Positions 1 through 7,175 of a stretch of 17,287 nt of DNA are shown here, piece by piece. The notes under the pieces were generated by a model. It saw only the letters and a list, made by a program, of their open reading frames with translations, did no database searches and was not told where the DNA came from. Origin of the DNA: AP-16 sp036395835. Its GTDB lineage: Bacteria; Pseudomonadota; Alphaproteobacteria; Rhizobiales; Xanthobacteraceae. The translations under genes and the position numbers were made by a program. The DNA is taken from assembly GCA_036395835.1 (NCBI GenBank), contig DASWCW010000280.1, positions 1 through 17,287 of the forward strand. Direction: 5' to 3'. Numbering within the stretch: the first letter of the stretch is position 1; every line of letters begins with the position of its first letter.

Positions 1-113
1 GCTTGCAGATGTTCGAAGATATGACCGATCATACTGCCGGCGGGCGATCTCGCACCGCCTCGCGCGAGCATCTGTCGTCGGTTCGGCCGCCATTCGGCAC
101 GGAGATCGTCAAA
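1..113 (+). other. Upstream edge before the Mo-hydroxylase start
   Basis: This short stretch stays open in the same frame as the following gene, with possible TTG (3) and ATG (9, 21) starts. The translated residues are low-complexity (rich in Arg, Ser and Thr) and do not resemble the conserved N-terminus of the family, which begins a few residues before the IGARLLRKED motif. I therefore treat it as leader rather than coding sequence. If the annotated protein instead starts at 3, 9 or 21, it gains a 31 to 37 residue extension. The promoter of the block lies outside the window. Confidence 0.4.
101..104 (+). promoter_or_regulatory. Shine-Dalgarno GGAG deciding the GTG start at 114
   Basis: GGAG sits 9 bases before GTG 114. 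The upstream candidates TTG 3, ATG 9 and ATG 21 have no comparable purine-rich core at proper spacing within the visible sequence. The start at 114 also gives a protein of normal family length and N-terminus. Confidence 0.5.
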
Positions 114-2453
114 GTGACGGACCAAGGCATCGGCGCCCGCCTCCTTCGCAAGGAAGACGAGCGCCTGATGTGCGGGCGAGGGGAATTCGTCGCCGATATC
201 CGCCTCTCCGGAATGAAGGACGTCGCCTTCGTGCGAAGCCCGATCGCGCATGGGCGCATCCGCGAGATTTCCATTCCAGCGAATTGCCGCGATGGCGTGT
301 TCACCGCAGCCGATTTGGCCGGTGTCAAGGCGATCCGTGCGGTTTCCAACCTGCGCGGCTTCAAGGTTTCGGAGCAGCCGGTGCTGGCGAGCGGCAAGGT
401 GCGATTCGTCGGCGAGCCGATCGCCATGTGCCTCGCCGCGAGCCGCGCGAAAGCCGAGGACATCGCCGACGCTGTCAGAATCGAGATCGAGGAATTGCCG
501 CCGGTCCTCGACATGCTCGCTGCGGGTCTGCCGGACAGCGGTCGGCTGCACGAGGACTGGCCCGACAACGTGTTCCTGGAGACCTTCTTCGAAGCCGATA
601 TCGTCAGGGCATTCGATGCTCCGATCAAGGTGACGCGCGAAATCCGCACCGCGCGCCAATGCATGGCGCCGCTCGAAGGGCGCGGCGTCGTCGCGAGCTG
701 GGACAGGCGGCTCGATCAGCTGACAATCTATTCGGCGGCGCAGATGCCGCACATCACCCGCACCGGCCTCGCCGAATGTCTCGGCCTCGCTCACGCGCGC
801 GTCCGGATCATCTCGCCGGACGTCGGCGGCGGCTTCGGCTACAAGGGGATTCTGCTCGCCGAGGAGGTCGCGCTCGGTTGGCTCGCGATGCATTGCGGAC
901 ATCCGGTGCGCTGGATCGAGGATCGGCGCGAGCATCTGACTGCGGGCGCTAATTGCCGCGAGCACTATTACCGAATCACTGGTTATGCCGATCGCGACGG
1001 CCGGCTCCGCGGGATCGATTGCGAAGCCACTGTGGATTCCGGCGCGTATTCCTCGTACCCATTCTCAGCCTGTCTCGAGGCCGCGCAGATTGCGAGCATC
1101 CTGCCCGGCCCCTACGACTTCCCGGCCTATCGCTGCCGAACTTTTTCGGCGGCAACGAACAAATGCCCGATCCTGCCTTATCGCGGCGTGGCGCGCACCG
1201 GCGTGTGCTTCGCGCTGGAGCTCGTGCTCGACGCCATCGCGCGCGAGGCAGGGCTCGAGCCGCATGTGCTGCGCAGCAAGAATCTCGTGCGGCCCGACCA
1301 GATGCCGTTCGACAACATCACCAATAAGCATTTCGACAGCGGCGACTATCCCGAAGCGCTGCGCCGTGCCGTGGCGGCGATCAACGTTCCGGCAATCCGC
1401 GCCCGGCAAGGCCGCGGCGAGCCGGACGGCCGGCGGATCGGCGTCGGCCTCGCGATCTACTGCGAGCAGGCGGCGCACGGCACGTCGGTCTACGCCGGTT
1501 GGGGCATTCCCATGGTGCCCGGCTACGAGCAGGCAACGGCGCGGCTCACGCCCGACGGTGGCCTCGAGCTGCGCTCGGGCGTGCATTCGCATGGGCAAGG
1601 ACTGGAGACGACATTGGCGCAGGTCGCGCACGAGGTGCTCGGCATCGATATCGCCAAGATCAAGGTGGTGCTCGGCGATACGCAATACACACCGTATTCG
1701 ACGGGAACGTGGGGATCGCGCTCGATGGTAATGGCCGGCGGTGCCGTGGCGGCGGCGTGCAAGGAGCTCGCCGCGCGCGCGGCGCGCATTGCCGGCCGGC
1801 TGCTGCAGAGTAGCGCCGCAGAGATCGTCGTTCGGGACGGCCAAGCGGTTGGTCCAAACGGCGCGGTCAGCTTTGCCGAGATCGCGCGCACTTGGTACCT
1901 GCGACCGCAGGACCTCCCGGGCGACGTCGATCCTGGTGGCTTGGAGGTGACGCTCGGGTATAAGCCGGTGCGCGACTCGGGAACCTTCAGCTATGCGGCT
2001 CACGCGGCGTTGGTGGCCGTCGATCCTGAGATCGGCGAAATCGAGATCCTCGACTACATCATCGTCGAGGATGGCGGCAAGTTGGTGAACCCGATGATCG
2101 TCGACGGCCAGATTTTCGGCGGCTTCGCGCAGGGCATCGGCACGGCACTCTATGAGGAGATGCCATTCGACAGATCCGGCCAGCCTCTCGCCTCCACGTT
2201 CGCGGATTACCTGCTGCCGGGCCCTGCCGAAGTTCCCGCGCCGCGGCTCGACCACATGGAGACGCTTTCGCCCTATACCGAGTTCGGCGTCAAAGGCATC
2301 GGCGAAGGCGGCGCGATCGCGCCCCCCGCCGCGCTCGCCAACGCCGTGAATGATGCCTTGCGCCCGCTTGGCGTGGAACTTCTGTGCTCGCCCATCACCC
2401 CGGCGCGCATCCTGGAGGCGATCGCGGCGGCAGCGAACCGGAGCGCAGCGTGA
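114..2453 (+). CDS. Molybdopterin-binding large subunit of a xanthine dehydrogenase-family hydroxylase
   Basis: The predicted 779-residue catalytic subunit of a molybdenum hydroxylase would bind the Mo-molybdopterin cytosine dinucleotide cofactor and hydroxylate a carbon with water. The N-terminus carries IGARLLRKED and GRGEFVADI, typical of the aldehyde oxidase/XDH hammerhead domain. The Mo-domain signatures follow: DVGGGFGYKG near residue 236, PYRGVARTG at 355-363, HGQG near 490, a GDT...GT.GSR segment near 521, and GIGEGG with the presumed catalytic Glu near 731. The 355-363 loop resembles the AYRGAGR loop of 'form II' CoxL-like enzymes. It lacks the cysteine of the VAYRCSFR loop that holds the Mo-S-Cu centre of true CO dehydrogenase, so CO oxidation is unlikely and the substrate is unknown. 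GTG 114 was chosen from its SD and family length. The stop overlaps the FAD-subunit start (GTGA), indicating translational coupling. Confidence 0.9.
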   Translation: MTDQGIGARLLRKEDERLMCGRGEFVADIRLSGMKDVAFVRSPIAHGRIREISIPANCRDGVFTAADLAGVKAIRAVSNLRGFKVSEQPVLASGKVRFVGEPIAMCLAASRAKAEDIADAVRIEIEELPPVLDMLAAGLPDSGRLHEDWPDNVFLETFFEADIVRAFDAPIKVTREIRTARQCMAPLEGRGVVASWDRRLDQLTIYSAAQMPHITRTGLAECLGLAHARVRIISPDVGGGFGYKGILLAEEVALGWLAMHCGHPVRWIEDRREHLTAGANCREHYYRITGYADRDGRLRGIDCEATVDSGAYSSYPFSACLEAAQIASILPGPYDFPAYRCRTFSAATNKCPILPYRGVARTGVCFALELVLDAIAREAGLEPHVLRSKNLVRPDQMPFDNITNKHFDSGDYPEALRRAVAAINVPAIRARQGRGEPDGRRIGVGLAIYCEQAAHGTSVYAGWGIPMVPGYEQATARLTPDGGLELRSGVHSHGQGLETTLAQVAHEVLGIDIAKIKVVLGDTQYTPYSTGTWGSRSMVMAGGAVAAACKELAARAARIAGRLLQSSAAEIVVRDGQAVGPNGAVSFAEIARTWYLRPQDLPGDVDPGGLEVTLGYKPVRDSGTFSYAAHAALVAVDPEIGEIEILDYIIVEDGGKLVNPMIVDGQIFGGFAQGIGTALYEEMPFDRSGQPLASTFADYLLPGPAEVPAPRLDHMETLSPYTEFGVKGIGEGGAIAPPAALANAVNDALRPLGVELLCSPITPARILEAIAAAANRSAA

Positions 2454-3277
2454 AGCCGGTGCGCTTCGACTATCGGCGGCCGACCGATGTCGCGAGCGCC
2501 ATCGCGCTCGCCGAGCGCGACGATCTTAACGTGAAGTTTATCGCCGGCGGCCAGTCGCTCGGGCCGATGCTCAATTTGCGGCTGGCACAGCCTGATCTGC
2601 TGATCGATCTCACGGGCATTGCCGAGCTCAAGCAGGTTGCGCAGAGCGAGCATGCGCTCACGATCGGCGCCTGCGTCACCCATGCCGACATCGAGGACGG
2701 GCGCGTGCCGGACGCGGCTCGCGGCGCGCTGCGTTCGCTCGCGTCCGGCATCGCCTACCGGGCGGTGCGCAACCGCGGCACGATCGGCGGCAGTATCAGT
2801 CACGCCGATCCGGCCGCCGATTGGATCGCGGGTCTCGCGGCGCTCGGCGCCTCGGTCGTCATTCGCGGCAAAAATGGGCGCACGTCATCGGCGATCGAGG
2901 ACTTCGTCACCGGCGTTTTCGAGAACGCGCTTGCGCCGGGCGAGTTGGTCGAGGCCATCCGGGTGCCCCGCATGTCCGACCGTGCGCGTTGGGGTTTCTA
3001 CAAGGTCTGCCGCAAAACCGGCGATTTCGCCCATGCGATCGGTGCCGTGCTGGAAGACCCTGCGCGCGGGGTCTGCCGTGCAGTCATCGGCGCGACTGGT
3101 TCCAAACCGATCGTATGGGCCGACGCCAGCCCCTGGCTCGACGGAAGGCGTGCCGACGGGTTCGATCAGCAGGTGGCGCGGGCCGCACTGGAGGCGCATG
3201 GTGTGCATGATGCGGTGAGGCAGCAGATCCACATCGCGGCGCTGCGGCGCGCCTTTCTCCAGGCATTTGCGTCGTGA
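2450..3277 (+). CDS. FAD-binding middle subunit of the molybdenum hydroxylase (CoxM/CutM-like)
   Basis: This 275-residue protein would hold the FAD that passes electrons from the [2Fe-2S] clusters to the acceptor. It begins MKPVRFDYRRPTDVASAIAL, the standard start of the molybdopterin dehydrogenase FAD domain. It has both flavin-binding motifs, AGGQS at residues 32-36 and TIGGS at 111-115, followed by the CO dehydrogenase flavoprotein C-terminal domain. Length is normal for CoxM-type subunits (about 260-290). The open frame extends upstream to 2384, but the GTG at 2450 gives the family N-terminus and a 4-bp GTGA overlap with the preceding stop. It shares a 4-bp GTGA overlap with the next gene, so the three subunits form one coupled unit. 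Family assignment is firm; the electron acceptor is not known. Confidence 0.93.
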   Translation: MKPVRFDYRRPTDVASAIALAERDDLNVKFIAGGQSLGPMLNLRLAQPDLLIDLTGIAELKQVAQSEHALTIGACVTHADIEDGRVPDAARGALRSLASGIAYRAVRNRGTIGGSISHADPAADWIAGLAALGASVVIRGKNGRTSSAIEDFVTGVFENALAPGELVEAIRVPRMSDRARWGFYKVCRKTGDFAHAIGAVLEDPARGVCRAVIGATGSKPIVWADASPWLDGRRADGFDQQVARAALEAHGVHDAVRQQIHIAALRRAFLQAFAS

Positions 3278-4476
3278 AGCCGCTTGCGTTCACCATCAAT
3301 GGCCGAAGCGTGACTGCTACGGTCGAGCCGCGGACCCACCTCGCCGATTTTTTGCGCGAGCAGGAGAACCTGACTGGGACGCACCTCGGCTGCGAGCACG
3401 GCGTGTGCGGCGCTTGCACGGTCCTGATCGACGGCGAGCCGGCGCGTTCGTGCATCATCTATGCAGTTTCGTGCGAGGGTGCGAGCGTCACGACGATCGA
3501 AGGTCTCGCCGACGACGACATCGTACGGGAGCTGCGTGCGGCGTTTTCGCGCGAGCACGCCTTGCAATGCGGCTACTGCACCCCGGGGATGCTGGTCAGC
3601 GCGCGCGATCTCGTGCTGCGCGCCGAAGCCCTCAGCGAGCGGCAGATACGGGTGGCGATGAGCGGCAATCTGTGCCGCTGCACCGGCTATGTAGGCATCG
3701 TGCGCGCGATAGCGAGCACGATTGCGGCGCGCCGCGCGCGCGGCATCTCTGCGGTTGTGGCGACGGAACGGACGCTGGGGCCGGTGGGCTCCGGTCATGC
3801 GGTTTCAAGCAGCGAGCCTGCCCTGGAAGTACCTCTCGCGGGTCCCCGAACGACAATCGATCGGGGCGGGACACCACAACCCGTGCTGGGCGATTTTCAA
3901 CCCGCCGCAAGCTTTGAGCAGAGTTTCCTCGTGCCCCACCCGATCGGGGAGGTGTGGGCGTTTTTCGGCCGATTGCCCGAAGTGGTTGCCTGCCTGCCCG
4001 GCGCAGCGCTGACCGGCGAGCGGGGCGATCGCCAAGTACTGGGAAGAATGCGGATCAAGGTCGGCCCCCTCGCCGCCGAGTTTCACGGCTTTGCAGAAAT
4101 AGACCGCGATGATACAACTTATACTGGCACCATTCGCGGCCATGGTCGCGACAGCCGCAGCGCTTCGGCGACCCGTGGATCGATCCGCTATGATCTCCGC
4201 ACCGCCGACGAGCGATCGACCCGGGTCGAGCTCGCGATCGGCTATACGCTGACGGGGCCGCTGGCGCAGTTCAGCCGGACAGAATTGGTGCAGGAAATCG
4301 CCGCCCGACTGATCAAAACCTTCGTTGCGCGGCTCGAAGCTCGGCTGTCGGGTCAAGCCGCGCCGGCAGCGGTCGAGCTGAACGTGGGCGCGCTGGTCTT
4401 CTCGGTGCTGGCGCAACGGATCCGAGCCTGGTTGCGCCGACTCGTCCGGCTTGGTCGCAACAACCATTCGCGCTGA
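3274..4476 (+). CDS. [2Fe-2S] small subunit fused to a CoxG-like SRPBCC domain
   Basis: This is a 400-residue fusion. Residues 1-150 form the small subunit of a molybdenum hydroxylase. They have a plant-ferredoxin-type cluster (Cys40, Cys45, Cys48, Cys60) and the second [2Fe-2S] domain with Cys99, Cys102, Cys134 and Cys136 in QCGYCTPG and CRCTGY. A linker of about 60 residues, rich in Pro, Gly and Thr, follows. From about 213 to 360 comes a CoxG-type SRPBCC domain (SFLVPHPIGEVWAFFGRLPE, then CLPGA). The last 40 residues contain a hydrophobic-basic tail (LVFSVLAQRIRAWLRRL) that could contact the membrane. Ordinary small subunits are about 160 residues, so the extra 240 are a genuine fusion with no frame break. 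CoxG is separately encoded in the classical cox cluster and is linked there to membrane attachment; fused versions occur in other bacteria. The GTG start overlaps the previous stop by 4 bp. Confidence 0.9.
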   Translation: MKPLAFTINGRSVTATVEPRTHLADFLREQENLTGTHLGCEHGVCGACTVLIDGEPARSCIIYAVSCEGASVTTIEGLADDDIVRELRAAFSREHALQCGYCTPGMLVSARDLVLRAEALSERQIRVAMSGNLCRCTGYVGIVRAIASTIAARRARGISAVVATERTLGPVGSGHAVSSSEPALEVPLAGPRTTIDRGGTPQPVLGDFQPAASFEQSFLVPHPIGEVWAFFGRLPEVVACLPGAALTGERGDRQVLGRMRIKVGPLAAEFHGFAEIDRDDTTYTGTIRGHGRDSRSASATRGSIRYDLRTADERSTRVELAIGYTLTGPLAQFSRTELVQEIAARLIKTFVARLEARLSGQAAPAAVELNVGALVFSVLAQRIRAWLRRLVRLGRNNHSR

Positions 4477-4490
4477 CGCACGGTCGAACC

Positions 4491-5525
4491 TCAGTCGAGT
4501 GCGTTGACCACGCCGTCGATCAGATTGCTCGCCTGAAGCGCGGCGGTGTCGACGACAGGCACTTCGGGGACCGTCTGCAATCGCGAGATCCAGTTGCGGA
4601 GATCATCCTCTTGCTCGCGCCGAATGTTTTCGGCCTCGGCTTGCGTCACTGCGGCAAAGCGAACCGCAGTGCGGGGCCGGCGGCGTGCGAGCACCGGCAC
4701 GTCTGCGGAGATCACGGTCGCGATTTTCGCGTAGCCCCCGGTCGTCTGGGCATCGGCAAGCATCACGATCGGCTGGCCCGAGCCCGGCACCTGGATCGCG
4801 CCCGCAACGACGCCGTCCGACACGATGTCGTAGCCTTTAGCGTGCGCGAGCTTGGGCCCGTCGAGGCGAAACCCCATGCGGTCGGCTTGCACCGCGACAG
4901 CATAGGCGGCCGACAGGAACGTGTTCACAGCATCGGCGGTGAAGTGATCCTGCTGCGGGCCGAGCACCACACGGATCGGCTGATCGAGACGCGCATCATA
5001 GGCCTCCGCCAGGGCCAGCTCCGGCCTCGAGTCTGCTTCCTGCTTGCGAACGGGCAGGACATCGCCCGGCTCAAGCGCGCGACCCTGAAATCCTCCGAGC
5101 CGATTACGCCTGTAGGTCGCCGCACTGCCGAGACAAGGCGCGACATCGAAGCCGCCTTCAACGGCCAGATAGGCGCAAAACGTCCTGCCGAGCGTGGCGA
5201 TGCGGATGCGCTGCCCGCGAGTCAATCGCGTGCTTTGTCCGGGCGGCATGGTGAGTGCGGGCTCGCCTTCGATCACCAACCCGCTCTCGGCGCCGACCAG
5301 CGAGACGCGAAGGGAAGCGGCCACCACCTCGAGCAGCGGTCCCTGCACGAGAATTTCCAATGCCGGCACATTCGCGGCATTGCCGACGAGAGCATTGGCG
5401 AGGGTGAACCCGACCCGATCGAGCGCTCCCGAGAGCGGCACGCCGATATCCTGGAACCCGCGGCGCCCCAGATCCTGGATCGTGCTGTGCAGTCCGGGCG
5501 CGATGACCTGCAGCCCGGGAGTCAT
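4491..5525 (-). CDS. pxpC: 5-oxoprolinase subunit PxpC (KipA/AHS2-type biotin-dependent carboxyltransferase family)
   Basis: This 344-residue protein belongs to the KipA/AHS2 family, the C subunit of the PxpABC 5-oxoprolinase. That enzyme uses ATP to open 5-oxoproline (pyroglutamate) to glutamate. The N-terminus MTPGLQVIAPGLHSTIQDLG, followed by RRGFQDIGVPLSGALD, is diagnostic. Later blocks QVPGSG and DAQTTGGY (about residues 245-270) are also family signatures. The frame stays open upstream to 5981, but that part is the shadow of pxpB; the ATG at 5525 overlaps the pxpB stop as ATGA, so the two are coupled. It ends only 14 bp from the stop of the converging Mo-hydroxylase gene. AHS2 domains also occur in allophanate hydrolase and urea carboxylase, so a related lactam or amide is possible as substrate. 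Confidence 0.92.
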   Translation of the reverse strand: MTPGLQVIAPGLHSTIQDLGRRGFQDIGVPLSGALDRVGFTLANALVGNAANVPALEILVQGPLLEVVAASLRVSLVGAESGLVIEGEPALTMPPGQSTRLTRGQRIRIATLGRTFCAYLAVEGGFDVAPCLGSAATYRRNRLGGFQGRALEPGDVLPVRKQEADSRPELALAEAYDARLDQPIRVVLGPQQDHFTADAVNTFLSAAYAVAVQADRMGFRLDGPKLAHAKGYDIVSDGVVAGAIQVPGSGQPIVMLADAQTTGGYAKIATVISADVPVLARRRPRTAVRFAAVTQAEAENIRREQEDDLRNWISRLQTVPEVPVVDTAALQASNLIDGVVNALD

Positions 5526-6244
5526 GCGTCGATCTCCTCGCTCAGGAAAGTGTAGCGGCCGGCCGCGATGGCCGCGTGAATCGATTGGTACTCGTCGAAC
5601 GTGACCGGCTCGAACAGCACGGCATCGCCCGGAGCAAGCAGCGAGGGATTCTGCCACGAAGGATCGAACATCCGCACGGGCGTTGCCCCGATCAGGTGCC
5701 ATCCGCCGGGGCTTTCGATCGGATAAACGGCGGTCAGGCTCGATGCGATGGCGATCGACCCGGCCGGCACGCGCGTCCGCGGGTCGGCGCGGCGCGGCAA
5801 ATGCAGCTCGGATGGCAAGTCTCCCATGTAGGGATAGCCGGGGACGAATCCGATCATATAAACGTGAAACCGGGTCCGCGCGTGGCGCTCGATGACGTCG
5901 GCAGCGTGCAGACCCGTGCGCTCGGCAACCGCGGCGAGATCCGGCGCGCAAGCCGCGGCGTAGCAGGCAGGCAGCCGCCACAGCCGGCGGCGCCGCGTGC
6001 TGGTTCCGGTGCCACGGCCGAGAGCACGAATGCCGGCGGCGAGCTGGGCGCCGCTCGTTGTCAGGGGATCATAATGCACCAACAAGGACCGGAAGGTGGG
6101 CACCGTCTCGATGACGCCCGCAAGTGTCGCGCTGCGAATTTGCTCGGCTAGCTGCAGCACGCGCTCGCTCAGCGTACGTTCGATCTCGGCGCCGAACTCC
6201 ACGACCAGGGCGGTGTCGCCCGCCGGCAGAAATCGCGGGTCCAT
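5522..6244 (-). CDS. pxpB: 5-oxoprolinase subunit PxpB (KipI/AHS1 family)
   Basis: This 240-residue protein is of KipI/AHS1 type and partners PxpC in ATP-dependent lactam opening. It starts MDPRFLPAGDTALVVEFG, as most family members do. It contains GFVPGYPYMGDLP at 132-144, PRTRVPAGSIAIA at about 155-167 and SPGGWHLIGATP at 178-189, the conserved cyclophilin-like core. The frame is open to 6319, but ATG 6244 has a GGAG six bases upstream on its strand and gives the standard N-terminus and length. It heads a two-gene minus-strand unit, pxpB-pxpC, transcribed away from pxpA. In the B. subtilis kip system the homologue inhibits a sporulation kinase, but nothing here suggests such a role; the nearby pxpA supports 5-oxoprolinase or a related lactamase. 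Confidence 0.92.
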   Translation of the reverse strand: MDPRFLPAGDTALVVEFGAEIERTLSERVLQLAEQIRSATLAGVIETVPTFRSLLVHYDPLTTSGAQLAAGIRALGRGTGTSTRRRRLWRLPACYAAACAPDLAAVAERTGLHAADVIERHARTRFHVYMIGFVPGYPYMGDLPSELHLPRRADPRTRVPAGSIAIASSLTAVYPIESPGGWHLIGATPVRMFDPSWQNPSLLAPGDAVLFEPVTFDEYQSIHAAIAAGRYTFLSEEIDA

Positions 6245-6364
6245 CGTTTGCTCCGAGCACCCATTCTCCTCTCCGGCCGCGGTCGACTGCCTGTGTTGTG
6301 TTCGCCTGGACAGTACCATAAGGTCCGCCGAGCTGATCTGTCTTGGCAGACGAAGAGTTGCGTT
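6245..6364. promoter_or_regulatory. Divergent control region between pxpB and pxpA
   Basis: These 120 bases separate two divergently transcribed units, so they must hold promoters for both strands unless pxpBC is read through from elsewhere. The only symmetric element I can point to is an imperfect palindrome GCGGTCGACTGC at 6279-6290, a possible operator. A weak GAAGAG seven bases before pxpA (6352-6357) can serve as its ribosome binding site. I found no pair of -35/-10 hexamers good enough to name. Confidence 0.4.
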
Positions 6365-7141
6365 ATGACGCGTGTCATCAATCTAAACGCGGACATGGGT
6401 GAGGGGTTCGGAGCGTACACCATCGGGAACGACGACGCGATCCTGAAGATCATTCGGTCCGCGAGCATCGCCTGCGGCTTCCACGCCGGAGATCCGGTCA
6501 CCATGCGCAGGGTCGTGCAGCGCGCCAAGCAAGAGGGCGTGAGCATCGGCGCTCATCCCGGATTCAACGATCTCTGGGGCTTCGGGCGGCGCCGCCTCGA
6601 CATGCGCCCGGACGACCTCGAATGTATGATCGCTTATCAGATCGGCGCGTTGAATGCGTTTGCGGCTTACGTCGACGACAAGGTCACGCACCTGAAGCCG
6701 CACGGCGCGCTCAACAATATTGCGGCGGAAAATGCCGACTATGCGCTCGCCATCGGTCGCGCCATCAAGGCTGTGGATCCAGACATCATCTATGTGGCGC
6801 TGTCGGGGTCGGAGATGGAGAACGCTGGTCGCAAGCTCGGCCTGCGTGTCGCCCGCGAGGGCTTTTGCGACAGGCGCTACGACGACCGGGGCAATCTATG
6901 GTCGCGCAAGAACCCGGATGCCATGATCACGGATCCCCAGGCCGCCGCCGAGCAGACGGTGCACATGGTGCTTCACGGCGAAGTAATCTCGCGGAACGGC
7001 AAGCCGGTGAAACATCCAATCGACACGCTTTGCCTGCACGGGGACGAGCCGACCGCCATCGCCGTGGGGCAGGCCTGCCGCCGAGCGCTGGAGCAGGCGG
7101 GCGTCAAGATCGTTCCACTGACCGAGATGACGCTGGCTTAG
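6365..7141 (+). CDS. pxpA: 5-oxoprolinase subunit PxpA (LamB/YcsF family)
   Basis: This 258-residue protein is the A subunit of the PxpABC ATP-dependent 5-oxoprolinase, a NodB-like barrel of the LamB/YcsF family. It starts MTRVINLNADMGEGFG, with the family's NLNADMGE motif at 6-13. CGFHAGDP follows at 37-44, GAHPGFND at 62-69 and HLKPHGAL at 109-116. These are the conserved acidic and histidine positions of the family. Length is normal (about 250). The frame is open from 6248, but only ATG 6365 fits the family start. It is the first gene of a plus-strand unit with the PLP enzyme and CoA-transferase, and is divergent from its partners pxpBC, an arrangement different from the collinear E. coli pxpBCA order. 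Confidence 0.94.
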   Translation: MTRVINLNADMGEGFGAYTIGNDDAILKIIRSASIACGFHAGDPVTMRRVVQRAKQEGVSIGAHPGFNDLWGFGRRRLDMRPDDLECMIAYQIGALNAFAAYVDDKVTHLKPHGALNNIAAENADYALAIGRAIKAVDPDIIYVALSGSEMENAGRKLGLRVAREGFCDRRYDDRGNLWSRKNPDAMITDPQAAAEQTVHMVLHGEVISRNGKPVKHPIDTLCLHGDEPTAIAVGQACRRALEQAGVKIVPLTEMTLA

Positions 7142-7175
7142 CGTTTCGTCCTTGCAGCAAGAAACCGAGAATCGG

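Noticed and set aside
3..113. TTG 3, ATG 9 or ATG 21 as the start of the Mo subunit
   Set aside because: The extra residues are not family-like and these starts lack a ribosome site, whereas GTG 114 has GGAG nine bases upstream; a longer form cannot be fully excluded because the window begins here.
1065..2255. Long minus-strand open frame of 396 codons inside the Mo-subunit gene
   Set aside because: It is an antisense shadow: Arg/His/Ala-rich translation with no domain, opposite a gene with clear conserved motifs.
114..4476. Calling the Mo-hydroxylase block an aerobic CO dehydrogenase (coxMSL)
   Set aside because: The large subunit lacks the cysteine loop of form I CoxL, the gene order is large-medium-small rather than M-S-L, and no coxDEF accessory genes are visible in the window.
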